NCBI GenBank assembly: GCA_016791465.1
Contig: JAEUWE010000223.1
Location: 1 to 10,064, forward strand
Direction: 5' to 3'
Length of the DNA: 10,064 nucleotides
From: Pseudobdellovibrionaceae bacterium
GTDB lineage: Bacteria; Bdellovibrionota; Bdellovibrionia; Bdellovibrionales; JAMPXM01
Each line of letters starts with the position of its first letter. Positions within the stretch are counted from its first letter, which is position 1. Positions 1 through 6,189 of the stretch are shown here, piece by piece. Below the pieces are notes generated by a model. It was given only the letters and a program-made list of their open reading frames with translations. It searched no databases and had not been told where the DNA came from. The translations under genes were made by a program, and so were the position numbers.

Positions 1-1262
1 TGGAGTTGATACGAACGCAGCGCCAGATCCGCTGTCTCTGCAGTCCGGTCTTTCTTCCAAAGCGCATGCAGCTTCGCACCTAGCTTCTTGGAAACTTCGA
101 TCACTTTCGCATCGCACTCAGCATGGCCCGGCTGTTTCTCCGCCATCCCATCGCACATGCGGTCCAATGTTTCGAGCTGCTGGACCGCGAGATCACGACG
201 TTTCAGCCGATCGGCGTTCCAGATCAACTCTTCATGAACAAGCGCGATCTGAGTGCTGTCCGGAAGTTTCGCCAAAATTCCACGAAGTACAATGTCAACT
301 TCGTTGTATTTGGCGTGCCGTTTATAGATTTCAACAAGACGCAGAATCACCGGAACGGCATCGAGATCTCGAGCCTGCGTCGTGAAATAGGTCACCGCGT
401 CTTCTGCCTTGCGTTCGTCTGAGTAGAACAGCGCCAGGTCACCAAGCGCCTCTTTGCGCAAATCCAGCTTCACCGACACCTGACCCGCAGCGGCCTTTTC
501 GTGACCATAGGCAATCACCTGCTCAAGCAATGCAATTGCGCCGTTCTCGTCTTGCATATTGTATTTACACCAAGCGGCCTTATAGATGCCGTACGGGTAA
601 ACCCGTGCTTCGGGGTAGTCGCGAATCTTCAAAAAACTCTCAATCGCGACAGTGAATGCGCGACGTGCGTAGTAGATCTCTCCAAGTGACAAGAGCGAAT
701 CCGGCACAAGTGGCGACTGCGGATGTTGCGTGAGAAGTTTTTTGAACTGCTCCTCGGCCTTCTTGTCGTCGCCAATCTGTTGATAAGCGTAGGCCGTGTT
801 GAAGATCACCACATCACGCGCACGGAAGCGCGGGAACTTTGATTCAAGCTCAAGGTAAATACCAATGGCCCTTTGAATCTGCTTCACCTCAGACGCTTCC
901 CTCACCATCGCAGGGGCGAACGTCGTCACTTGATTGGAGTCCTTGTGAACTTCAAAGAAACGCTCGGTGCGCGCCCTGCGCATGTGAATCTCGCCAAGAC
1001 GAAAGAGAATCTCAGCCTCCATACGGGTGCCTTTATAGCGAATCTTCAAACGCTCGAGCTGCTCAAGCGCCTTCTTTTCAGAACGCATCACCATGAGCTC
1101 GGTCTTGAGCGCTTTAACTTCGTTTCCTGTCTCATCACCCGCTTGAAAACGAAGCTCTTCTTCGATCGACTTCTCGCCCTTTTTGGCCGCGGCAAACACC
1201 GGTGCCGGCAGCACTGAAAGTAAGGCAATCAAAATAACTGAGGTCTTAAAAATGGGTCTCAC
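1..1262 (-). CDS. Secreted TPR-repeat protein (3' end outside window)
   Basis: An open frame of 420 codons runs off the left edge, so the C-terminus is missing. It begins with a GTG codon preceded by GGAGG seven bases upstream (1270-1274). That GTG overlaps the TGA of the upstream VWA gene by four bases (GTGA). Residues 1-24 form a signal peptide ending in PAPVFA, so export to the periplasm is expected. Residues about 44-75 are charged and helical, possibly a coiled coil. TPR-like helical pairs follow at about 80-97, 130-181 and 185-216, including 'SPLVPDSLLSLGEIYYARR' and 'YPYGIYKAAWCKYN'. These are typical of long TPR proteins in delta-proteobacterial envelope operons, some linked to gliding motility (GltE/AglT type); that link is inference. 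TPR proteins act as protein-binding scaffolds, and the VWA lipoprotein is the likely partner. The TPR fold is fairly secure; the specific role is unknown. Confidence 0.85.
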   Translation of the reverse strand, partial: MRPIFKTSVILIALLSVLPAPVFAAAKKGEKSIEEELRFQAGDETGNEVKALKTELMVMRSEKKALEQLERLKIRYKGTRMEAEILFRLGEIHMRRARTERFFEVHKDSNQVTTFAPAMVREASEVKQIQRAIGIYLELESKFPRFRARDVVIFNTAYAYQQIGDDKKAEEQFKKLLTQHPQSPLVPDSLLSLGEIYYARRAFTVAIESFLKIRDYPEARVYPYGIYKAAWCKYNMQDENGAIALLEQVIAYGHEKAAAGQVSVKLDLRKEALGDLALFYSDERKAEDAVTYFTTQARDLDAVPVILRLVEIYKRHAKYNEVDIVLRGILAKLPDSTQIALVHEELIWNADRLKRRDLAVQQLETLDRMCDGMAEKQPGHAECDAKVIEVSKKLGAKLHALWKKDRTAETADLALRSYQL

Positions 1263-2245
1263 TTGAGTCCCTCCGGATCAAAGGTCACTTTAATACGAGC
1301 TCCAGCACGAGGAATCGACGAGCCGTGAAAACGTATCGAATTCGCCGATGCGCGATACGTCCATCCATTGGCCTCATCTTTCGGCACTTCAACACCATTC
1401 ACCAGAACCTTGATCGATTTTTCGACAGGCTTTCGATCAAGCTGATACTCCGTCACCACTTCGAGTACGCGAGCTCGAACATTGCTCAGTGCACGCAGGA
1501 AGTTTGCATCGCAGATGGACTCGCTCGTGCCGCCAGATGCCGTCGCCAGATCAATGTATCGCGTGCCCGGAGATGAAAAGCCCCACTCGGCCGTCTGGCA
1601 GCTTGGATCGTTGGGCATAACGCCCATAAAGTGGGCCTGCCAGCCACGATCACCGTAAGGAAGCTTTGGCTTTAAAGCATCAAGAGCTCCGATATAGTCA
1701 GTGGTCGTCGCCGATTGATCTTCTTCATTTGAAAGGAAAATCACATTCAAAAGTGAGTTCTCGCGAAGGAACGCACCGTTTGTACCACCCGCTGTCCCGC
1801 TGAGCGCAGCCATCGTCGCCTCTCGACCACGCTCAACAGGTGATCCATTCTCTCCGGCGCGCAGACGTCCGGCGAGAAGGCCAATGAGATTCGGCGTGTC
1901 TTTCGTCAAGAACTTTGGAGTTCCATTCTGCGCGATCAATCCACCACGAGCACCGCTGCTGCTCATATCCATCGTCGTGACACCAATGTGGTAATCAAGG
2001 CCGGTCGCATTGAGACCTTCAATAAAAACTGGCACCTGTTCAGCCAGTAGATCTTGGTGCTTCGCCATCGACGTCGAGGTGTCGACCACCCAAAGTACAT
2101 CGACTTCTTTTGAATAAGTCACCTGCTGGCCAAACTCTTCGGAACCGGCCTCCACAGCAAACTGCTGTGCGCCGCAACCGACCAGCGCGAACATTCCTGC
2201 AAGCAACCCCACCGATGTGCCAATAAGCGATCGAACCGACTTCAT
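1259..2245 (-). CDS. VWA-domain lipoprotein
   Basis: A 328-aa protein. Residues 1-24 are a lipoprotein signal peptide (basic start, hydrophobic core, lipobox LVGC with Cys24). Residue +2 of the mature protein is Gly, not Asp, which by E. coli rules favours outer-membrane sorting. A von Willebrand factor A domain spans about residues 46-230. The MIDAS metal-binding motif DTSTS is intact at 55-59 after the strand VDVLWVV, and a later strand reads NVIFLSNEEDQS, a pattern common in delta-proteobacterial VWA lipoproteins. The last 70 residues look like a separate beta-rich domain. The ATG has GGAG seven bases upstream and overlaps the stop of the PilZ gene (ATGA); the gene's own stop overlaps the TPR start (GTGA). 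VWA domains with an intact MIDAS usually bind protein ligands through a divalent metal. Its ligand is unknown. Confidence 0.9.
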   Translation of the reverse strand: MKSVRSLIGTSVGLLAGMFALVGCGAQQFAVEAGSEEFGQQVTYSKEVDVLWVVDTSTSMAKHQDLLAEQVPVFIEGLNATGLDYHIGVTTMDMSSSGARGGLIAQNGTPKFLTKDTPNLIGLLAGRLRAGENGSPVERGREATMAALSGTAGGTNGAFLRENSLLNVIFLSNEEDQSATTTDYIGALDALKPKLPYGDRGWQAHFMGVMPNDPSCQTAEWGFSSPGTRYIDLATASGGTSESICDANFLRALSNVRARVLEVVTEYQLDRKPVEKSIKVLVNGVEVPKDEANGWTYRASANSIRFHGSSIPRAGARIKVTFDPEGLK

Positions 2246-3102
2246 GCCGCGGCTCCATTTTTCTTGCGCGTCGCCCAGCCATCGAGCTCGGTACGCACAT
2301 TGTCTTCAAGACCAATAAACTTCATTCCAAAAACAACAGGAGAATTTGCATCGCCAGTCGAAAGCGAGCGAACTGACATCACCTCGCAGGCTGAGTTAAA
2401 GGCTGGCGTTTCTGCTGACGGCTTTACATGCAAGTGAACATGATCGCCGACTTTCAGCACCGCCTCTTCAGCCGCGAGCTGGACACTCAGTCCACCTGCC
2501 CCCATCTCCATCGAACGACCGCGATAGAGTTTCTTGTTGTCGTGAATCAGAATCGAACCATCAAACGAGGCGCGTGCAAAACGACGGCGGAAGAAAACTT
2601 CATTGATACTGCGACCAAGCTTTTCGCTCAACGTCTCGCGCAAGCCCTTGATGTGATCCGGCTGAAACTCAGGCAGCATCGAGAGGCGAACCCATTTCGT
2701 ATGGCGCTTACTCCACACGAAGTCCCAATCACCAATCGACTTTTCTTGAAGCAGACGAATCAATTCCAAGTACTCAAATGGACCAAAACGGTGATCGCCC
2801 TTCAGAACAAACCAAGCTTCTTTCTCACCAGCCGCATCGGCAGCGGGAGCAGAAGCCTCAGGCGTAAATCCAACATTCATATTTCGCGGCTTTGCAATGT
2901 TCTGATGTTGGAACTTCGTCCAGAAATCCGTCTCGCTTGCAAATGCCGGATGCACAATGATCGCAATCCAATCGTGCTTGGCTTCATCGAAGACGTGATC
3001 AAATGGGTCAAGCTCCCGCCGCTCAACGCGGGCCAGGATCTCTTGCTTGCTGAATTGCCCAACACAGGTATCCCCTCGGGCGACATGATAAGCTTGAGAC
3101 AT
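2242..3102 (-). CDS. Tandem GYF-like plus PilZ domain protein
   Basis: A 286-aa protein with no signal peptide, so probably cytoplasmic. Two GYF_2-like modules are visible: residues 4-54 (YHVARGD, W45) and 96-146 (AWFVLKGDHRFGPFEYLEL, W126, W130, W137). An Ala/Pro-rich linker (about 80-95) joins them. A C-terminal PilZ domain (about 170-280) has the RxxxR c-di-GMP motif at 173-177 (RRFAR). Its second motif, normally (D/N)x(S/A)xxG, reads EMGAGG at 199-204 and is therefore degenerate. I chose the ATG at 3102 over an in-frame ATG 30 bases upstream because GGAGGA sits four bases before it (3107-3112) and the GYF-like fold begins right after it. It is the first gene of a coupled three-gene unit. 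GYF domains bind proline-rich or other peptide segments, so the protein could pass a c-di-GMP signal to a membrane partner. That role is inference. Confidence 0.88.
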   Translation of the reverse strand: MSQAYHVARGDTCVGQFSKQEILARVERRELDPFDHVFDEAKHDWIAIIVHPAFASETDFWTKFQHQNIAKPRNMNVGFTPEASAPAADAAGEKEAWFVLKGDHRFGPFEYLELIRLLQEKSIGDWDFVWSKRHTKWVRLSMLPEFQPDHIKGLRETLSEKLGRSINEVFFRRRFARASFDGSILIHDNKKLYRGRSMEMGAGGLSVQLAAEEAVLKVGDHVHLHVKPSAETPAFNSACEVMSVRSLSTGDANSPVVFGMKFIGLEDNVRTELDGWATRKKNGAAA

Positions 3103-3106
3103 CGAA

Positions 3107-3112
3107 TCCTCC
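3107..3112 (-). promoter_or_regulatory. Ribosome binding site deciding the PilZ gene start
   Basis: GGAGGA on the minus strand lies four bases before the ATG at 3102. The alternative in-frame ATG at 3132 has no comparable site, so the shorter protein is preferred. Confidence 0.75.
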
Positions 3113-3355
3113 AGCTGTCCAAATCGGCGCATCCGGAGAGGGCCTCAAGTCCTGGAAGTGTGCAGTCTTCCTCAACTTTCATAGGCAATTTGAGATCAAG
3201 CCACGACTCGTGTCAGAGTGAAACACTGCCATTTGCGGCCGCCACATCACGAGCGATCTCGCACGAATGACACACTTATTCATAGGGAAATTCACGGATT
3301 CTGTCGACCGATTCAACAGGACCATTTCGGTGTGCTTTGCATGAAAGCCGACGAA

Positions 3356-3367
3356 GTCACTCAAGAC
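3356..3367. repeat. 12-bp direct repeat, copy 1
   Basis: GTCACTCAAGAC is identical to 3469-3480, 113 bases downstream. It lies in the gene-poor region ahead of the small exported protein gene. Confidence 0.6.
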
Positions 3368-3468
3368 CTCAGTCGTACTGTCGAACTTCTGTGCAGATCC
3401 ATTCACACTAGAATGAGTCATCTTGAGATCGCATATGACAAAAGCCAACGGGATAAGTGACCATCTTC

Positions 3469-3480
3469 GTCACTCAAGAC
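3469..3480. repeat. 12-bp direct repeat, copy 2
   Basis: Second exact copy of GTCACTCAAGAC. Its CTCAAGA (3473-3479) is also the inverted partner of TCTTGAG at 3421-3427, and its GTCACT (3469-3474) pairs with AGTGAC at 3456-3461. The segment 3421-3479 could therefore fold into nested hairpins. Confidence 0.55.
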
Positions 3481-3544
3481 GATCAAAAAGACCGGCCACG
3501 GCTCAAAATCACGTCATCTCGACTCCACCGTCGAATATGTCGGA

Positions 3545-3574
3545 TTGAAACTTGCACTTAAAAAACACTAACTA
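3545..3574 (+). promoter_or_regulatory. Possible sigma-70-type promoter for the exported-protein gene
   Basis: TTGAAA at 3545-3550 and TAACTA at 3569-3574 are separated by 18 bases of AT-rich sequence. They lie just upstream of the leader ORF and the gene starting at 3650. Position and composition fit a housekeeping-type promoter. Both boxes are imperfect, so this is a weak call. Confidence 0.3.
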
Positions 3575-3587
3575 ACAGAGAAACAAC

Positions 3588-3653
3588 ATGGTGGTGCCGA
3601 CGCCAGAAAGTCGGAACGGCACTGGCTCAATCGATGGGATGAGGTGTATATGA
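3588..3653 (+). CDS. Possible 21-codon leader ORF, coupled to next gene
   Basis: ATG at 3588 opens a 21-residue frame (MVVPTPESRNG... ending GMRCI) that stops at TGA 3651-3653. That TGA overlaps the ATG of the exported-protein gene at 3650 in an ATGA junction, the same 4-base overlap used by three other gene pairs here. The upstream ribosome-binding match is poor (GAG about 10 bases before the ATG). The frame covers the hairpin-forming segment 3593-3623. It could be a regulatory leader peptide that couples translation to the next gene, or chance. No similarity to a known leader peptide is recognised. Confidence 0.3.
   Translation: MVVPTPESRNGTGSIDGMRCI
3593..3623 (+). promoter_or_regulatory. 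Leader segment with two mutually exclusive hairpins
   Basis: GTGCCG (3594-3599) pairs perfectly with CGGCAC (3617-3622), extendable by one G-T wobble. A competing stem pairs CCGAC (3597-3601) with GTCGG (3610-3614) around an 8-base loop. Both need bases 3597-3599, so they cannot form together. The segment ends 18 bases before the ribosome binding site of the gene at 3650. It matches no riboswitch class I recognise. Confidence 0.4.
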
Positions 3654-4192
3654 AAAACCTGTGTTTACTTTTATTGGCTCTTATGATTTCGGTTTCCCAA
3701 AACGTAAACGCTGAGATTACCGAGGCGGTCGATCTTGCCGTCGGTGAAGGGTATTTGGTGCGACGTAACAACGCTCCTGACTTTCCGGTCATTTGCCTTC
3801 CCTCGTCGTCGCCAGAATCCGAGAGCCTTCTTCGCGCTAGAAACGAGATCAACAAATTTACGGTTCTGTACGACGGCAATTCGAAGCAAGTTCAACATGT
3901 CCTTATTCGCTGTGGCGCCCAGAGTATTAAAGATACCGTACTCTACGTGGAGTACGGATGTTATAGACCAATGCCAGCTTATCAACGGGATGTTTTCACA
4001 CGACATGTAATGCCGATTTCGCCAGACGAAATATCAAACGGTCAGATGACCTCAAGTTTCGAGGCAAAATTGTCGGAAATTTGCGCAGCGAATGGTCGCA
4101 AGCTCTATTTCTCTGAGTTCGCAGGCGTTCCGAAAAGAATCAATATTCAAGGGCAGAAAAAGAAGCCGAAATCAGTTATTTCGTTCGAATAG
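3650..4192 (+). CDS. Small exported protein of unknown function
   Basis: A 180-aa protein I do not recognise. Residues 1-21 are a clear signal peptide (MKN, long Leu-rich core, cleavage after VNA), so it is exported. The mature part has four cysteines (49, 88, 104, 145), enough for two disulfide bonds in the periplasm or outside the cell. No transmembrane segment follows the signal. The C-terminus is basic (GQKKKPKS). I chose ATG 3650 because GAGG lies five bases upstream (3641-3644); a GTG at 3644 falls within that site. A possible 21-codon leader ORF ends in the start codon. The gene stands alone, is followed by hairpins and a terminator, and is visibly more AT-rich than the flanking operons. 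This fits an accessory or lineage-specific gene. Confidence 0.75.
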   Translation: MKNLCLLLLALMISVSQNVNAEITEAVDLAVGEGYLVRRNNAPDFPVICLPSSSPESESLLRARNEINKFTVLYDGNSKQVQHVLIRCGAQSIKDTVLYVEYGCYRPMPAYQRDVFTRHVMPISPDEISNGQMTSSFEAKLSEICAANGRKLYFSEFAGVPKRINIQGQKKKPKSVISFE

Positions 4193-4193
4193 G

Positions 4194-4242
4194 GTGGCCG
4201 CTGGCGCGGTGTTTTGCAACATTTGGCACTCGCTTCGGCCAC
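4194..4242 (+). repeat. 7-bp inverted repeat after the exported-protein gene
   Basis: GTGGCCG (4194-4200) and CGGCCAC (4236-4242) are perfect inverted copies separated by 35 bases. The interior has smaller pairings such as TGTT/AACA. The first arm starts directly behind the stop codon of the 180-aa gene, so it could form a 3'-end RNA structure. No T-run follows, so it is not a terminator by itself. Confidence 0.5.
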
Positions 4243-4270
4243 GTTGAACCAGACCGCTAAAACCCCTGAG

Positions 4271-4299
4271 CAGTGATCTTACCGGAGTCAAAATCACTG
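4271..4299 (+). repeat. 7-bp stem-loop ahead of the terminator
   Basis: CAGTGAT (4271-4277) pairs with ATCACTG (4293-4299) around a 15-base loop. It is the second of three consecutive hairpins between the two convergent genes. Confidence 0.5.
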
Positions 4300-4304
4300 A
4301 AATC

Positions 4305-4348
4305 AAAAAAAGGGGGGCTTTATTCGCGGCCCCCTTTTAAACTTTTTT
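4305..4348. terminator. Rho-independent terminator, probably bidirectional
   Basis: AAAAGGGGG (4308-4316) pairs with CCCCCTTTT (4330-4338) as a 9-bp stem with a 13-base loop. A run of A precedes it (4305-4311) and T-runs follow (4335-4338, 4343-4348), so it can end transcription from either side. It sits between convergent genes ending at 4192 (plus) and 4374 (minus). Confidence 0.85.
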
Positions 4349-4373
4349 GTCTAACTAAGACTTTGCCGCTCTA

Positions 4374-4754
4374 CTAGAAGCGCTGAATGAGGCTCGAAAC
4401 CGCCTTTTTTCCATCAACGACAGAAACCGATACGATGTAGAGCACACCGGACCTCGAGCAGCTTCGACCGCTATCGTGGCAATCTCTGATCCTCAGGCTA
4501 TAGTGAGTGGTGTTTTTTTCGATAACCTTCTCAACTCTATCAATCGTATTTCCGCTAGAGATAAAATCCATATACTTTTGAAGTTCGACCGCATTCGAGA
4601 CATCGGTCACCGTGCCAGAAGCGATCTCAGCTTGAACCGGAGCCACAATCGCGTTGAGCACCTCCAAAGCTGACACCTTAGATTGTTTTGCCGGAATCGC
4701 AAAGGACGAGCTCGTCGAAAGCATAAGTCCGATAACTAAAACTAGACCTTTCAC
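4374..4754 (-). CDS. Small exported protein of unknown function
   Basis: A 126-aa protein I do not recognise. Residues 1-19 form a signal peptide (MKGLVLVIGLMLSTSSSFA, cleavage before IPAK). The mature part begins with a helical stretch (about 25-80). It ends with a likely beta-strand pair around a Cys-rich turn DCHDSGRSC (91-99), whose Cys92 and Cys99 could form a disulfide. The start is GTG at 4754, supported by AGGAG six bases upstream (4761-4765). It is monocistronic, convergent with the 180-aa exported protein, and shares the terminator between them. The last strands (GVLYIVSVSVVDGKKAVSSLIQRF) resemble a small beta-sheet domain, but I can assign no family. Confidence 0.75.
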   Translation of the reverse strand: MKGLVLVIGLMLSTSSSFAIPAKQSKVSALEVLNAIVAPVQAEIASGTVTDVSNAVELQKYMDFISSGNTIDRVEKVIEKNTTHYSLRIRDCHDSGRSCSRSGVLYIVSVSVVDGKKAVSSLIQRF

Positions 4755-5047
4755 TGCAAACTCCTATGTATGTAGTTGCCCCCCTTTATCTCGCGGCCAC
4801 AGAGAAAGAAAGAGTGTGAAAAATGTGGCTGCTGTTTGAGAAAAGATTTCGGCGAAAGACGTGGAGTCTCATTTTTTTACATAGGCACAAGGGGGAGCAG
4901 TAGAAATACTTATCAAAATAACATCATGGATGCCTGCGACAGATACGACTGGACGCCCTTTTGAAAAAGGACCCATTGTTGGCGACCTACAATCATATCG
5001 AGATATGACCGTGCGAGTTGCCTATCGTAGATTGATAAACTCCGGCT
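4755..5047. other. Intergenic region between exported protein and phnE
   Basis: About 290 bases with no supported gene. It carries the minus-strand leader of the 126-aa gene and the trailer of phnE. A 62-codon plus-strand frame from TTG 4776 has no ribosome binding site and is not called. No clear T-run terminator for the phn operon is visible. Confidence 0.5.
4993..5008. repeat. 16-bp near-perfect palindrome downstream of phnE
   Basis: TCATATC (4993-4999) and GATATGA (5002-5008) are perfect inverted copies around a GA centre. It lies 40 bases past the phnE stop. As DNA it resembles a dimeric repressor operator. As RNA the two-base loop is too tight for an ideal hairpin and no T-run follows, so a terminator role is doubtful. 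Confidence 0.5.
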
Positions 5048-6118
5048 CTATTTAATCGCCGCGCGGACGTGCGAAGAGAATGCATCCATCACCCACACCA
5101 CCGAGGCGATGACGAAGATGATACAACCAACCTGCTGCCACATCGCCTGACCAAAGTATTCCATGAGCATCGTGCCGATGCCGCCACCGCCGACGAGACC
5201 CAAAATTGTCGCCATGCGAACATTCGTATCCCAGCGGTAAACGGTGTAGCTGATGTAAGGGAGAACGACTTGCGGCACCACAGCAAACCATATCGTCTGC
5301 AGGCGCGAAGCCCCCGTCGATTCGATGCCCTCAATCGGACCGTCTTCAATACCTTCGACAATTTCCGAATACTGTTTCGCAAGACTTGCGACGGAGTGAA
5401 CCAAGAGTGCGAGCATTCCCGCAAATGGACCGAAGCTCGCCCAGATTGAGAAAATAATCGCCCAGAGTACGGGCTCAATAGAGCGGCTGACGTTAAAGAG
5501 CGTGCGCAATCCCGCATAGGCCGCAAAGCCCAGCTTTGAGCCGCCCATAATATTTCGCGCCATCAAAAAGCTCAGCACAAACGCAATGGGAACCGCAATC
5601 GCCGTCGCAATGAACGCGATGTAGATCGTCTCGATGACCTTCAAAATCGCCTTTGGCAAAATGCTCCAGTCGGGATTCAAAAGCTGACCAAAAAGGCGCA
5701 TGGCGTGCTCAAAACGATCCTGCTCAAGGAGCTTTAAGATGTCGATCTGAGTCATCTGCACACCGATGATCACCGTCAGCACGACGGTGAGAATGACCTG
5801 CATTCCCCAAAATGTCTTATAGAGAGGTGTCGCGAGTTCCTCGGCACTCTTCGCTCGCAAATGCGGCGGAGCATAGATCTGCCAACCCAGCGTCTTAATC
5901 CCCTTGCTGCTCACTGCGAGAGAAATGCCAGCACCGATTACCGTGAGACCCAAAAACCAAACGACGAACTGAGGAACCTGGCTTGCAAGATTCTCATCGC
6001 CAACGAGGACCATCGCAACAGCCGCGAACACCAGATACGCAAAGACGAATCCATCAAGAATCGTTCGGCGTACCGCTGCGCCGGTTTCACTCACTAAAGG
6101 TTGGCTCGCTTGTGCCAT
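5048..6118 (-). CDS. phnE: Phosphonate-type ABC transporter permease
   Basis: A 356-aa inner-membrane permease of the BPD_transp_1 family. Hydrophobic segments occur at about 20-40, 48-68, 105-125, 160-190, 215-245, 303-322 and 328-350. The ATPase-docking EAA-type loop is clear in the second half (EIVEGIEDGPIEGIESTGAS), followed by the PhnE-like RMATILGLVGGGGIGTMLMEYFG. It is longer than many PhnE proteins because of about 80 N-terminal residues carrying two extra predicted membrane segments. ATG 6118 has GGAG six bases upstream. The gene follows phnC after a 71-base gap containing a small hairpin, and appears to end the operon. It would form the membrane channel for the ligand delivered by the PhnD lipoprotein. 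The family is well supported; whether the substrate is phosphonate, phosphite or phosphate cannot be read from the sequence. Confidence 0.92.
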   Translation of the reverse strand: MAQASQPLVSETGAAVRRTILDGFVFAYLVFAAVAMVLVGDENLASQVPQFVVWFLGLTVIGAGISLAVSSKGIKTLGWQIYAPPHLRAKSAEELATPLYKTFWGMQVILTVVLTVIIGVQMTQIDILKLLEQDRFEHAMRLFGQLLNPDWSILPKAILKVIETIYIAFIATAIAVPIAFVLSFLMARNIMGGSKLGFAAYAGLRTLFNVSRSIEPVLWAIIFSIWASFGPFAGMLALLVHSVASLAKQYSEIVEGIEDGPIEGIESTGASRLQTIWFAVVPQVVLPYISYTVYRWDTNVRMATILGLVGGGGIGTMLMEYFGQAMWQQVGCIIFVIASVVWVMDAFSSHVRAAIK

Positions 6119-6146
6119 GAATCACTCCGTCAATACTGGCGCCCGA

Positions 6147-6171
6147 TCGAGGCAATCAAATTCCGCCTCAA
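6147..6171 (-). repeat. Intercistronic stem-loop between phnC and phnE
   Basis: On the minus strand TTGAGGC (6171-6165) can pair with GCCTCGA (6153-6147), giving 7 bp with one G-T wobble and an 11-base loop. It lies in the only non-overlapping junction of the phn operon. It might adjust phnE expression or transcript stability, but the stem is short. Confidence 0.35.
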
Positions 6172-6189
6172 GCACCGCTCATGTCTCAA

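Larger units (their letters stand above)
3103..3587. other. Gene-poor region upstream of the PilZ operon
   Basis: I find no convincing gene in these 485 bases. The leader and promoter of the minus-strand PilZ operon must lie in its left part, but no clear -35/-10 or sigma-54 pair is visible. A small palindrome, CACGA-C-TCGTG, occurs at 3202-3212. A 12-bp direct repeat, GTCACTCAAGAC, occurs at 3356-3367 and 3469-3480. A 39-codon plus-strand frame from ATG 3341 to TGA 3458-3460 looks weakly coding but has no ribosome binding site. The same frame continues after the TGA with a basic, coding-like tail to TAA 3569-3571. This may be debris of a lost gene. Confidence 0.5.

Noticed and set aside
123..1217. 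Several plus-strand frames of 60-115 codons at the left end
   Set aside because: They are antisense to the continuous TPR frame, which has a signal peptide, repeat motifs and a good start site.
2428..3270. A 280-codon open frame on the plus strand
   Set aside because: It lies antisense to the PilZ gene, which has domain motifs, a strong ribosome binding site and coupled neighbours. The antisense product has no recognisable domain.
3179..3448. An 89-codon minus-strand frame upstream of the PilZ gene
   Set aside because: It would begin with TTG, has no ribosome binding site, no recognisable motif, and overlaps other equally weak frames.
3593..3623. Known riboswitch such as c-di-GMP class I
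   Set aside because: The conserved core bases and tetraloop-receptor pattern of that class are absent; only simple stems are seen.
4194..4250. Integron attC-like site
   Set aside because: The inverted arms are present, but no RYYYAAC/GTTRRRY core pair flanks them and no integrase is nearby.
4776..4964. A 62-codon plus-strand frame containing CEKCGCC
   Set aside because: It begins with TTG without a ribosome binding site, and the Cys cluster alone is too little evidence.
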